The position numbers and the translations under genes were made by a program. Under the pieces are notes generated by a model that saw only the letters and a list, made by a program, of their open reading frames with translations, made no database searches and had not been told where the DNA came from. From Pseudomonadota bacterium (GTDB lineage: Bacteria; Desulfobacterota; Desulfobulbia; Desulfobulbales; CALZHT01): 64,000 nucleotides of DNA. Position 1 is the first letter of the stretch, and each line of letters begins with the position of its first letter. Of this stretch, positions 34,805-43,376 are shown piece after piece. The stretch spans positions 1-64,000 of the forward strand of contig JAHJJF010000041.1 of assembly GCA_018823135.1 (NCBI GenBank). The letters run 5' to 3'.

Positions 34805-35566
34805 ATGAACAAAATGATGAAAAGAACTTTAGGAACAATAAGCCTTGGACTTGCCGCTTTACTTCTCTCAAACGGAATAGCCGCGGCAGAAGACAAACCG
34901 GAAGCAGATCTTACCGTTGGTATTTACAGCAAATATGTCTGGAGAGGATTTGCATTGAGTGACGACAATATGGTCATTCAGCCGTCGATGACTGTCGGTT
35001 ATAAAGGATTTGCATTCAATCTCTGGGGAAATCTTGATACGGACAATACGGCAGCCGACTCCCAGGAATTCAATGAGACCGATATGACCATATCCTATGA
35101 TGGATCAGCGGGAAAACTCGGTTACTCATTGGGGTATATTTACTATGCCATCGAAGGCACTGATACTCAGGAAGTGTACGCCGGAGTGAGCATTGATACA
35201 ATACTCAGCCCGGCGCTGACCGTTTATAAGGATTTTGATACGTTTCCGAGTTATTACATTCTGCTGGCGGTTTCCCATTCCTTTGAAATTGCCAAGGATA
35301 TCTCCCTGGACCTCGGAGCACATGCCGGGTATCTGCTTTCCGATGATGAAGCCGATTATGCCGACAGCACCGGGGGCAAGTACAGCGATCTCCTGGACGG
35401 GCTGATTTCAGCCTCAGTGACTATTCCTCTGGGCGAGTATGTGACGGTCACGCCACAGGTATATTACTCCATGGCGCTTTCCAGCGAGGCTGAGACGCTT
35501 CTACAGGACAGCGACGGTGACGACAGTTTCATCTACGGCGGAATTTCCGCAAGCTTTGCCTTCTAG
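34805..35566 (+). CDS. TorF-family putative outer-membrane porin
   Basis: 253 aa with a signal peptide (about 1-28, ending GIAAAED). The mature protein opens with the DLTVGIYSKYVWRGFALSDD motif typical of the TorF/'gcw_chp' putative porin family. Alternating hydrophobic beta strands continue to a terminal aromatic residue (GGISASFAF), as expected of an outer-membrane barrel. It sits downstream of glnB-amtB in the same direction, suggesting a nitrogen-linked outer-membrane channel (inference). Substrate unknown. Confidence 0.8.
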   Translation: MNKMMKRTLGTISLGLAALLLSNGIAAAEDKPEADLTVGIYSKYVWRGFALSDDNMVIQPSMTVGYKGFAFNLWGNLDTDNTAADSQEFNETDMTISYDGSAGKLGYSLGYIYYAIEGTDTQEVYAGVSIDTILSPALTVYKDFDTFPSYYILLAVSHSFEIAKDISLDLGAHAGYLLSDDEADYADSTGGKYSDLLDGLISASVTIPLGEYVTVTPQVYYSMALSSEAETLLQDSDGDDSFIYGGISASFAF

Positions 35567-35694
35567 CTCGGATTTTTCACGAGTTGAGATCGCTGAATAT
35601 CCGCGAAAGAAGCCTTTTCACTATAATTGTTTATGTGTAAAGGCTGATGACAAAGGAGATTCAGCGATATCGGCTCGCCCTTCGGGTGAGTAAT
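35565..35694 (-). repeat. Interspersed structured repeat, copy A
   Basis: About 130 bp, reverse-complementary to the element at 56061. Outer arms include CGAG/CTCG and GATATCGCTGAA/TTCAGCGATCTC, and an inner hairpin has AGCCTTT/AAAGGCT arms. It begins at the porin stop codon. Identity with the 56-kb copy is high over the whole element. Confidence 0.85.
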
Positions 35695-35924
35695 TACAAA
35701 TAAGAAGAGAAAGGCACCATTGGCAAAATTGTACTTTCAGAAACATAAGGTTATGTAATAAAAAAGAACAACAAGTCAGTAAGTTGCAATAATAAATCGA
35801 AATTACTCATGAAATGTCCGGGCCAGGGAGACCTCCCCCCTTCGTTCTTCCTGGAAGCGGGGAGGCCGGCAATCCCGGTCTCCCCGGTTTTGTTTGCAGA
35901 TTCCATCTGAGAGTGGAGTGAACA
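35695..35924. other. Intergenic stretch, no gene seen
   Basis: 230 bp between the repeat and the amidotransferase-like gene. GC-rich complementary text (CCTCCCCCC and GGGGAGG; GGGAGACC and GGTCTCC) between 35823 and 35887 can fold into hairpins. No ORF was recognised. Confidence 0.4.
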
Positions 35925-36647
35925 ATGAAAAAATTTCTGATGTTTCAACACATGGAATGGGAAGGTCCTGGAAAGTTCCTGCTGCGTTGTCTTGACAAAC
36001 ACGGAATCAGTCATGATATCGTCAGAATATGGGAGCAGCCCGTTCCTGATAATTTTTCAGAGTATAGCGCGCTGATAGTTCTCGGCGGCGGGCCGAATGT
36101 TGACCAGGAAGAGATGTATCCCTTTCTGGTTCAGGAAAAAACAGTTATTCGCAAGGCCCTTGACCTGGATATGCCGTATCTGGGATTCTGTCTGGGGCAT
36201 CAACTGCTGGCCCATGTGCTTGGGGCGGAAGTTGGGCCTAATTTTTGCACAAGCATCGGCTATACCCAGGGGCATTTGACCCACGACGGTCGCGAGCACC
36301 CGGTTTTTCAGAATCTGCCGGTGGAATTTCCATTATTCAAATGGCACGGTCAATCCGTTAAAACCCCGGTGCGTAAAAACATTTCAATTCTCATTACCTC
36401 CGAAGAGTGCCAGGTTGAAGCGATATCGGTTCCCGGCCGGCCGCATATTATTGGTCTTCAATTTGATAATCATTCGGCAAGCAGAAAAGACATCGCGTTA
36501 TGGCTTGAAAAAGATCGTCAGTGGATTTTTTCGGCACCGGACAGAGAGGTGAATCCGACAATGATCCTGTCCATGGCAAAATTACTTGAAAAAAATATGG
36601 AGCAGGATTTTGATATCCTGTTTAATAATTTTATCAGACTTCTCTGA
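35925..36647 (+). CDS. Class I glutamine amidotransferase-like protein with altered catalytic motif
   Basis: 240 aa, GMP-synthase-like GATase1 fold. Oxyanion strand IVLGGGPNVDQ; nucleophile C89 in the elbow GFCLGHQLLAHVLGAEV. The usual His-Glu motif (QFHPE) reads QFDNH at 179-183, so the catalytic histidine is replaced by aspartate, with a histidine two residues later. Either H183 substitutes or the enzyme is altered or inactive. It stands alone with GGAG upstream; the next gene is an unknown. Related stand-alone GATases act on small amides or as regulators. Confidence 0.8.
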   Translation: MKKFLMFQHMEWEGPGKFLLRCLDKHGISHDIVRIWEQPVPDNFSEYSALIVLGGGPNVDQEEMYPFLVQEKTVIRKALDLDMPYLGFCLGHQLLAHVLGAEVGPNFCTSIGYTQGHLTHDGREHPVFQNLPVEFPLFKWHGQSVKTPVRKNISILITSEECQVEAISVPGRPHIIGLQFDNHSASRKDIALWLEKDRQWIFSAPDREVNPTMILSMAKLLEKNMEQDFDILFNNFIRLL

Positions 36648-36709
36648 TAGCGGGTGGTTTAATATATTCCAGTCATTGGCTTCATAAATTTTCAAGAAAG
36701 GCGGTTGCC

Positions 36710-38017
36710 ATGCCACAGAACCATAAGGACAATATATTTTCCATGCTTGAGCAGGGTGGGCCCTTTGCAACCGGCCTCCTGCCGCCGCTGTCGGCGCCGT
36801 TTTCCCGGGAAACCAAAACCTGGGTCAGAACACTGCAGGCGGCCGACATGCTCACCAAGTACCGTATCGTCCGCAATCAAATCTATGAGCTTCTGGATGT
36901 TCATTCCTTCCAGGAGATAAAGGAGCTGATCCCTGATCAAAAAAAACGGCGTGAAGTTGAGAGCCGCGCCTACCGGATGCTTGGCAATATGTTCGGTCTT
37001 GAAGGCAATGAAAGGGAAATTGTTTCCAAGGTGAACAGCTATTCCCGGATTGCCGATGCGGTGGTCCGTTATCTCAAGGGCAAGGTGCTGTCCAATTATT
37101 CCTCCTATATCGAGATGACCAATGAAATAGATGTGATCAACAGCCCGGCGCAGTTGCTGTTGATCATCTTTGACCGGCGGTATCACAAGAAGGCGCGGTT
37201 TGAGGCCAAGCGCAAGCTCATCCTCCTTACCCTTGCAGGTTCCATTGACCAGCGGGAAAGAGAAACCGATGTGGAGCAGAAATTCGCCCAGTTTCTCGAA
37301 TTCTTAAATGATCATGTCTGGAGCAAGGATCTGCTTATCGGCCAGCTGGAAATTGCTTTTCTTCTGAGTGAACATGATAAGGATGATTTTTCCTGTACCA
37401 GCGTGAAGGTCATCGGCCAGGAAGATCGCCGGAACATAAAACTCAAATCCGGCCAGAAGCTCACCATGATCAAGCGCCGGAGATTCCGGATGAACGGCCT
37501 GGAAGTGCCGATCTATGTGTCGATCAGAAAAAAACCACCGGAGGCCAAGGTATTGAAACTTCTGCGCAAGGGTGAGGAAAATCCGGCCGTCGCCGTTGAC
37601 GACGAACTGGGGCTTATGGGCGTGGTGGAATCAGTGATGGACGTGAAGAATTTCCAGAAACATCTGACCCGAAGCGCCAGCAGGGCAGGGTCGCTGATGA
37701 CCCTTGAGGAGGTGTCAAATACCCTCACCGGCTCACGGTATAACAGTTCCAGTATCGGCAGTTCGTCAAGCACGCCGATGTTCAAGTTTTTTGCACGGTT
37801 GGGGGGCATGCGGGTGGAGTTCATTGTTCATACCCATGAGTCGTATCTCAATTATATGTACCAGCGGGACGTCTCCCATGACGAATATGAGGTGCGGCGG
37901 ATTTTTGATTCCGGGGTTGCCGAGCTGTTGTTTCCGGAAAGTATTTATCATCTGAAGATGGATGAGATCAAAGATCATCTTATACGATGGTTCAGGCAGC
38001 GGATCGAAGAATTTTGA
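36710..38017 (+). CDS. Conserved-looking protein of unknown function
   Basis: 435 aa, soluble, charged and largely helical in the N-terminal two thirds (YRIVRNQIYELLDVHSFQEIKELI; KKRREVESRAYRMLGN). A serine-rich linker (RYNSSSIGSSSSTP) leads to a C-terminal beta/alpha region (FARLGGMRVEFIVHTHESYLNYMYQ...HDEYEVRRIFDSGVAELLFP). No signal peptide or membrane helix. I do not recognise the family; the C-terminal part faintly recalls nucleotidyltransferase-like folds but no catalytic motif is certain. It lies 145 nt before a small membrane protein on the same strand. Confidence 0.6.
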   Translation: MPQNHKDNIFSMLEQGGPFATGLLPPLSAPFSRETKTWVRTLQAADMLTKYRIVRNQIYELLDVHSFQEIKELIPDQKKRREVESRAYRMLGNMFGLEGNEREIVSKVNSYSRIADAVVRYLKGKVLSNYSSYIEMTNEIDVINSPAQLLLIIFDRRYHKKARFEAKRKLILLTLAGSIDQRERETDVEQKFAQFLEFLNDHVWSKDLLIGQLEIAFLLSEHDKDDFSCTSVKVIGQEDRRNIKLKSGQKLTMIKRRRFRMNGLEVPIYVSIRKKPPEAKVLKLLRKGEENPAVAVDDELGLMGVVESVMDVKNFQKHLTRSASRAGSLMTLEEVSNTLTGSRYNSSSIGSSSSTPMFKFFARLGGMRVEFIVHTHESYLNYMYQRDVSHDEYEVRRIFDSGVAELLFPESIYHLKMDEIKDHLIRWFRQRIEEF

Positions 38018-38027
38018 CTTCAATGCG

Positions 38028-38108
38028 ACAGTTGCTTTTACTGAATCTGCTTCGAAGTCTGCGCTATCTTTCAGCAACTGTTTCGCATACCATAGTCTAG
38101 CGAAACAG
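38028..38108 (+). promoter_or_regulatory. Overlapping alternative hairpins between two unknown genes
   Basis: ACAGTTGC (38028-38035) can pair with GCAACTGT (38074-38081). CTGTTTCGC (38078-38086) can pair with GCGAAACAG (38100-38108). The two hairpins share CTGT and cannot form together, as in attenuators. The downstream hairpin has no U-tract, so this is tentative. Confidence 0.35.
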
Positions 38109-38162
38109 GGGCTTCCGCACATCTTCAGCAAGCTCAACAATCGCTCAATTTAGGAAATAATC

Positions 38163-38555
38163 GTGAATAATTCACATACCCCGCATACCTTGGCCAAATG
38201 GGTCATCAACCTGTTTTTTTGCATCGGCGTTCTCTCGGCAATTGCTTTCCGGGCGCTGATCGTGGTGAATCATTTTGATCCGGCGCTCTTCCGGCCCCTG
38301 TGGTATGTGGGAGTGATCGGCTATATTTTCTTTTTTTTCTACCGGTATGTCATATCCGAAAAAAGAAAGAAGGCCATCGAGCAGTTCGGGCTCATCGAGA
38401 AGTTACAGGAAAACTCCTGTCTGGATGACCAGGACCGTGACGTTGTCATCTATCTGTTGTCCTCCATCCGTAAATCCCGGGAAAATTATAATTATCTCTT
38501 CATCTTCATTTTCTCCGCCCTTGCAGTGCTTGCAGATATCATCCTCTCGAGTTGA
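38163..38555 (+). CDS. Small membrane protein of unknown function
   Basis: 130 aa from a GTG at 38163 (AGGAAATAATC upstream). Two N-terminal membrane helices (about 12-33 and 46-62), a charged cytoplasmic middle (SEKRKKAIEQFGLIEKLQENSCLDDQDRD) and a third helix at the C-terminus (about 111-128). No family recognised. It probably forms a unit with the 435-aa gene upstream. Confidence 0.6.
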   Translation: MNNSHTPHTLAKWVINLFFCIGVLSAIAFRALIVVNHFDPALFRPLWYVGVIGYIFFFFYRYVISEKRKKAIEQFGLIEKLQENSCLDDQDRDVVIYLLSSIRKSRENYNYLFIFIFSALAVLADIILSS

Positions 38556-39028
38556 TTTGCGCAAAACAAAACCAGCTTGTTTTTTTTCAATATTTGGTTA
38601 ACTGTCCTGGTGTTATAATGGTTGAACAATCTAGCCCAAATAGTTCATTAGTGAGATGGATATATTGCATAACTTTCTGAATTTAAAAGGTTTATTGAGT
38701 GATGCGTTGCCTTTCCAGAAAGTACATTTTGGACCATTGATATCAAACTTTTCTTTTATGCATACTCACCCGGTGGGCGAGTCGATCAGGCTGAATCTCC
38801 TCCGGTTCAAAGGGCCTTGCATGCATGAGTATAGCAATTCCCATTGAACCTCGAATCTTCAACCAGCTCATCTCGTGAAATATCAGGGCTAGTCAGCAGA
38901 GAAGAAGGTCTCAGATGATTATCCTTGACATGACAATCATTCCCCCAGCAATATCAGGAAAATACAGCTATTATTTGTTCATTGTCTAACCGGATTTGCC
39001 GGAGAATTATTAAAAGGAGGAAGGATAT
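38556..39028. other. Intergenic stretch with repeat copy B
   Basis: 473 bp without a credible gene; a 63-codon ORF at 38656 runs into the repeat and is probably spurious. Copy B of the interspersed repeat occupies 38761-38892. The ribosome site AGGAGGAAGG of the next gene is at its end. Confidence 0.5.
38761..38892 (+). repeat. Interspersed structured repeat, copy B (diverged)
   Basis: About 130 bp with the same ends as copies A and C (CTCACCCGGTGGGCGAGTCGAT at the left; CTCATCTCGTGAAATATCAG at the right). The centre has changed, with different inner arms GGTTCAA and TTGAACC. The outer frame is conserved while the inner stem differs in sequence but not in form. Confidence 0.75.
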
Positions 39029-39766
39029 ATGAAATATATATTGGCGTTTTTATTGATACTGGCTGTTTCATCCAATGCATGGGCCGCTGGCAAGACAGTT
39101 TCCTACGAGGTTAACGGGCAACCCTATGAAGGATATTTTGTCAGCCCGTCTCCAAAAGCGCCGTTGGTGCTGCTTATCCACGACTGGGACGGGCTCACCG
39201 AATATGAAGTGAAACGGGCCGAGATGCTTGCGGGTCTCGGGTATGCGGTTTTTGCCGCTGATCTGTTCGGCGCCGGCGTCCGCCCCACCACAATTGAAGA
39301 TAAACGCCAGCACACCGGTGAGCTTTATAAAGACCGGGAGAAAATGCTTTTTCTGATGCAGGTGGCATTGAAAATGGCCCAATCCCTTGGAGCTGATTCG
39401 CTTAATGCCGTGGCAATGGGATACTGCTTTGGAGGTGCTGCGGTGCTTGAGCTTGCCAGGTCAGGAGCAGACCTCAAGGGCTTTGTCACCTTTCATGGCG
39501 GCTTGCAAACTCCGGAAGGGCAGGACTACACCAAAACCAAGGGCAAGCTGCTGATCATGCACGGCAGCGCTGACACAAATATCACCATGGATCAGTTTGC
39601 CGATCTTGCCAGGGAAATGGAGGCAAAATATGTCCCGTACGAGATGATTACTTACGGCGGAGCGCCCCACGCCTTTACTGTATTCGGCTCCATAGGCTAT
39701 CGTGAAGATGCCGATAAAAAATCCTGGAAACGGTTTACGGATTTTCTTAAGGATATTTTTGAGTAA
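39029..39766 (+). CDS. Exported dienelactone hydrolase family protein
   Basis: 245 aa with a signal peptide (about 1-19, ending NAWAAG). Alpha/beta hydrolase of the DLH type: nucleophile cysteine in AMGYCFGGAAVLEL, acid in HGSADTNI, and histidine in GGAPHAFTV, the Cys-Asp-His triad. Family members hydrolyse dienelactones or related esters; the true substrate is unknown. AGGAGG ribosome site. Probably periplasmic. Confidence 0.88.
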   Translation: MKYILAFLLILAVSSNAWAAGKTVSYEVNGQPYEGYFVSPSPKAPLVLLIHDWDGLTEYEVKRAEMLAGLGYAVFAADLFGAGVRPTTIEDKRQHTGELYKDREKMLFLMQVALKMAQSLGADSLNAVAMGYCFGGAAVLELARSGADLKGFVTFHGGLQTPEGQDYTKTKGKLLIMHGSADTNITMDQFADLAREMEAKYVPYEMITYGGAPHAFTVFGSIGYREDADKKSWKRFTDFLKDIFE

Positions 39767-39918
39767 ACAGATTTTTGCTTGAAAGAGTTACTGCTCAAGG
39801 GTTTAATAGAAGCCGGCTTATGGAGGATAATCCGTTTTTGCCACTCAGGTTTTTTGGACGGGGATAAGTAAGGAATTGTTCCGATAACGGGGATCAAAAT
39901 CACATCAAGGAGAAAGCA

Positions 39919-40440
39919 ATGAAACGTTTTGTACTGATACTGTCGACCCTATTACTTATAGGTTTTATGGCCGGGTGCGGCGGAGGAACAAAAAGAGTAG
40001 CGTTGCCTGCCGGCGCATCAAGTGATATTGCCGTGCTTTCCCTGGGAGCGGACACCACCGGACTCAGTGACGATCAGGTTGACCTCTTGCAGCGGAATCT
40101 GGACTGGATGGATAGAAATCTGGTTCAGACCCTTAATAAAAAAGGCTTTAACTCGGCCCAGATCCAGGATGAAAAGGCTTTCACCGGCGCCGGCAACAGT
40201 CTTCTCCTTAAAATTTCAATCACCAAACATAAGATGATCCCCAAGGGCGCCCGGATGTTGGGTGGCATGATGGCAGGTGCTGATATTTTAAGCGTCCATT
40301 ATGATCTGGTCGACTCAAATGGTAAAATCGTTCTTGCATGGGATGATTCCCAGGGTTCCACCAAGGGCGGCACCTATTGCGCCCAGGCGCTGAACAGAAA
40401 TGCCGCAGACAAAATTGCTGCATATGTAGTGAGGAAATAG
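39919..40440 (+). CDS. DUF4410-like lipoprotein
   Basis: 173 aa. A lipoprotein signal peptide ends in the lipobox GFMAGC (Cys about 20), followed by a Gly-rich spacer. The mature domain resembles DUF4410 (LLLKISITKHKMIPKGARML; GKIVLAWDDSQGS). Unknown function, likely outer-membrane or periplasmic. AAGGAG ribosome site; a strong terminator follows at 40466. Confidence 0.75.
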   Translation: MKRFVLILSTLLLIGFMAGCGGGTKRVALPAGASSDIAVLSLGADTTGLSDDQVDLLQRNLDWMDRNLVQTLNKKGFNSAQIQDEKAFTGAGNSLLLKISITKHKMIPKGARMLGGMMAGADILSVHYDLVDSNGKIVLAWDDSQGSTKGGTYCAQALNRNAADKIAAYVVRK

Positions 40441-40811
40441 AGCGTTTATTGCCGAGGGCATGCAAAACGGGGACATCCATTCTTTCTGGCAGGAGTTGAA
40501 AACCAAGTCCGGAATGGTGACCCCGTTTTTTTTATTCAGAAATTGAGATAGAATAATTTTTTATCTATCAAAAAAAAGCTGTTTACATCTCCCAAAATAG
40601 TTGTTAGGTTTTCTGCGACTCTAACGCATTCATGAATCACCCCCTTAGACGTTAAAGAATAGTATTGCAATTTTCTTGCGGCGGATTACTGCGCCTTTTT
40701 TATGGGGCAAGCAGGATTTTTTGCGGTTCTGCGAAAGGATCGTGCCTCCAAATCCATGAAAAAAGGCCGACGACGCAGAGTATAAAACTCTAACCAATAC
40801 AGGAGCGAATT
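40441..40811. other. Intergenic stretch with terminator and long leader
   Basis: 371 bp. It holds the terminator of the lipoprotein gene (40466-40533) and then about 280 nt ahead of the propeller gene, with a small hairpin AGAGT-ATAAA-ACTCT near 40779. No gene or known riboswitch consensus was recognised. Confidence 0.4.
40466..40533 (+). terminator. Terminator of the DUF4410-like gene
   Basis: Long hairpin: ACGGGG...CCATTC (40467-40482) pairs with GAATGG...CCCCGT (40512-40526), followed by eight T. It starts about 26 nt after the stop. Confidence 0.8.
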
Positions 40812-42515
40812 ATGGGCAGGTTGGCGATTATTACTGCTTTTTGGGTATGTGTATTTACATGTGTGAATGATCCGGCATTTGCAATGGAGGATATTGGCGA
40901 TACCCGTTGGCAACCGGTTAACAACGGCATCAGGGAGCTTGAGGTAAGCACGGTTGCCATAAACCCGAAGAATCCTGACCAGGTATATGTAGGCTCTGCA
41001 AAGGCAATTTATAAAACTATAAACGCTGGAGAGGATTGGGTTGAGATCCTGTCATTCAGAGGGACCGAAAATAGTATACATGCTGTCTCACTTGCGCCGG
41101 GCAATGCAAACCATATTTATGTGGGCGCGGACCAAGGGTTATATGCAAGCAGAGATGCCGGAGCCGGGTGGGAAAAAATTTATGATGGATTGGCTGAGCA
41201 GCAGAAGTCTGTTCTGTCCATAGCTATAAATGCTCAGGATGAAGATGAATTGCTGATCGGCACAAGATCAGGTGTATATTTTTCAAGTAATCGCGGTGAA
41301 AATTGGCAGAGAAGCCGGAATCTGCCCCATGATATATGTGTGTTTTCAATTGTCTTTGACCCTGTGGAGGCAAACAATCTGTTTGGCGCTACCGACAAAG
41401 GAATTTATAAAAGTGTGGATAGCGGAGTTTCATGGGTCCGAACCTATGGAATGTATTCCTCAAAGGAAGAAACGACTGTATCGAATCTCCTTGACCAGGA
41501 AGGTTATGATCTGGATGAAATGGTTTTTGATGAAAATGGTTCGGCATATACAGGGCAAGACGCAGAAAAATCATTTTTTCGTGGGGTGGTGGTTGATAAT
41601 TCAAAAGAACGAGCTGTTTATGTGGGTACCGCCAATGGGCTTTTAAAGAGTGATAATGGCGGCTTTGAGTGGAAAATGATGAGCGGTATAGGCCTGACAA
41701 GCCCTGATATCCGTCATATCGTATTAAGTCCTGATGGAAGTAATTTGTATGCCGCAACCGACAAGGGTGTTTTTATTTACTCCAGAAAGAAAGATAAATG
41801 GGATGAGCTTTATGAAGGCATGATTGCCAGGGATATTAATTTTCTGGCCACTTTATCGGGTAACTGGAATACCAATCAAATCCTTTGGGCGGCCACTGGA
41901 AAAGGGGTCTTTAAAGCAGTCCCCAAAGTTGATTATGCTGAAAGTAAGAAACGACAGTTGACCACCAGAGAGATCTTGAACAGATTTGCGCAGGAACCTT
42001 CTATTGAGGAAATCAGGGATGCGGCGATTCAATATGCGGAGGTGAGTCCGGATAAAATCAACCACTGGAGAAAAGCCGCGGCCCGCAAGGCATGGCTGCC
42101 GGAATTGCGGGTGGCATATGATGAAAATGAAGATTTTCAAACCAGCACTTATTTTTACAGCACTTCATCCGAGAAATATACAGACGACGATACTACCGAA
42201 GGCACTGACAGTGGCTGGTCGGTTTCGCTTTCATGGGATCTTGGCGATATTATCTGGAGCAGCGATCAGACTTCCATTGATACGAGGTCGCGGCTGATGG
42301 TCCAACTGCGGGACGATGTGCTCAATGAAGTAACCCGGATATATTTTGAAAGAAGGCGGTTGCAGGTGCAGATTATGATAGACGAAAATATGGATATCAA
42401 CGACCGGATCGAAAAAGAATTGCGGCTTGAGGAGCTCACTGCGAATATCGATGCACTGACGGGCTCGTATCTTTCAAGACAATTGGCGGTAAATAAGGTT
42501 AGGGGAGTGCATTAA
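40812..42515 (+). CDS. Exported seven-bladed BNR-type beta-propeller protein with C-terminal extension
   Basis: 567 aa. A signal peptide (about 1-24, ending DPAFA) is followed by seven blades of the Y(V/A)G...G(L/V/I)Y-S-D-G-W type (VYVGSAKAIYKTINAGEDW, IYVGADQGLYASRDAGAGW, LLIGTRSGVYFSSNRGENW and onward). A different C-terminal region (about 375-567) has a helix, then WRKAAARKAWLPELRVAYDE, a Trp-rich beta segment (GWSVSLSWDLGDIIW) and a long charged helix (IDENMDINDRIEKELRLEELTANI). Propeller proteins of this type often scaffold or bind glycans or complexes; none can be named. Terminator at 42605. Confidence 0.75.
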   Translation: MGRLAIITAFWVCVFTCVNDPAFAMEDIGDTRWQPVNNGIRELEVSTVAINPKNPDQVYVGSAKAIYKTINAGEDWVEILSFRGTENSIHAVSLAPGNANHIYVGADQGLYASRDAGAGWEKIYDGLAEQQKSVLSIAINAQDEDELLIGTRSGVYFSSNRGENWQRSRNLPHDICVFSIVFDPVEANNLFGATDKGIYKSVDSGVSWVRTYGMYSSKEETTVSNLLDQEGYDLDEMVFDENGSAYTGQDAEKSFFRGVVVDNSKERAVYVGTANGLLKSDNGGFEWKMMSGIGLTSPDIRHIVLSPDGSNLYAATDKGVFIYSRKKDKWDELYEGMIARDINFLATLSGNWNTNQILWAATGKGVFKAVPKVDYAESKKRQLTTREILNRFAQEPSIEEIRDAAIQYAEVSPDKINHWRKAAARKAWLPELRVAYDENEDFQTSTYFYSTSSEKYTDDDTTEGTDSGWSVSLSWDLGDIIWSSDQTSIDTRSRLMVQLRDDVLNEVTRIYFERRRLQVQIMIDENMDINDRIEKELRLEELTANIDALTGSYLSRQLAVNKVRGVH

Positions 42516-42604
42516 GTATGAAAATGCAAAATCAATCTGACACTAATAATAGAAGGCTTGGATAAATTCTGACACCTCGGATATGCACATTTATATTGAA
42601 AATG

Positions 42605-42633
42605 AAAGCCCCGGTGGTTGCCAGGGCTTTTTT
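42605..42633 (+). terminator. Terminator of the propeller gene
   Basis: AAAGCCC and GGGCTTT arms around a 12-nt loop, followed by TTT, 90 nt past the stop. Confidence 0.8.
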
Positions 42634-42657
42634 AGGATGATAGCAGTTATTGGAACG

Positions 42658-42692
42658 CAAAAAAGGCAGCGCCGTTGCTGGCCCTGCCTTCC
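42658..42692 (-). terminator. Terminator of the PEP-CTERM gene
   Basis: AAGGCAG and CTGCCTT arms; on the minus strand a run of T follows (plus-strand A run at 42659-42664). It is 24 nt past the convergent gene's stop. Confidence 0.8.
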
Positions 42693-42716
42693 TAAAATCT
42701 GCAGATGGAGAGGGAG

Positions 42717-43376
42717 TTACTTTTTCTTTCTTCTTAAGCCAGCAAGGCCGACTAACCCAGTGCTGAAGAGAAGCATAGTAGCTGGTTCTGGGACTGAGGC
42801 CGAGGGTGCATAACCTAAGGAGTATCTATCTGAATGCTCGCTTTGCCCCACGGTTGTAAGATCATATATTAAAGTTCGATCAAAAGAAGTTGCGTCAGTA
42901 TCTAAAAAGAAAAACTTAGAATTCATACCTGCCTGCAATCCTGCACTAAAACTAAAGTTCACATACCCAGGAAATGGGTCACCAAAAAGATATGCGTAAT
43001 TCGGGCCAATATCACCAAGGCCATCAATTCGAAAATCTGCGTCATAAATAGATGTAATAAAATTACCAATACGAAAATCACCAATTGCACCAGCGGAGTC
43101 ACTATCATTAAAGACACGCCAATAAAAATCATACGTATTGTCGATAGCTCGAACAACTCGGAACTGGACATCACCTGAAACAGTACCGCCATAACCAGAA
43201 AAGGAAAATTCGACCAAATCATCAACAATAATAGTTCCTGCTAAGTTTGGATTAACCCCTACCGTTGTGCCAGACAAGGGTGTGTAGGCATTTACTGCCA
43301 GGGGTACAGCACTTGCAACACCTGCAACCGATAAGAACAGCCCTGTTACCAATCCTGCTAAAAGTTTCTTTTTCAC
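42717..43376 (-). CDS. PEP-CTERM sorting-domain exported protein
   Basis: 219 aa from a GTG at 43376, preceded by AGGAGG with a 4-nt spacer. An upstream ATG (43409) would place this ribosome site inside the gene. A signal peptide (KKKLLAGLVTGLFLSVAGVASA) is followed by a beta-rich, Gly/Asn-rich mature region. The C-terminus is a classic PEP-CTERM: VPEPATMLLF, a membrane segment and RRKKK. Exosortase would cleave near the PEP motif and release or anchor the protein at the surface, often with exopolysaccharide. No exosortase gene is in the window. A sigma-54 promoter lies upstream. Confidence 0.85.
   Translation of the reverse strand: MKKKLLAGLVTGLFLSVAGVASAVPLAVNAYTPLSGTTVGVNPNLAGTIIVDDLVEFSFSGYGGTVSGDVQFRVVRAIDNTYDFYWRVFNDSDSAGAIGDFRIGNFITSIYDADFRIDGLGDIGPNYAYLFGDPFPGYVNFSFSAGLQAGMNSKFFFLDTDATSFDRTLIYDLTTVGQSEHSDRYSLGYAPSASVPEPATMLLFSTGLVGLAGLRRKKK

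Noticed and set aside
38656-38847. 63-codon frame ahead of the dienelactone hydrolase gene
   Set aside because: It runs into interspersed repeat copy B and has no recognisable protein features.
40534-40811. Cyclic-di-GMP or other riboswitch before the propeller gene
   Set aside because: The conserved GEMM core could not be found; only a small hairpin is present.
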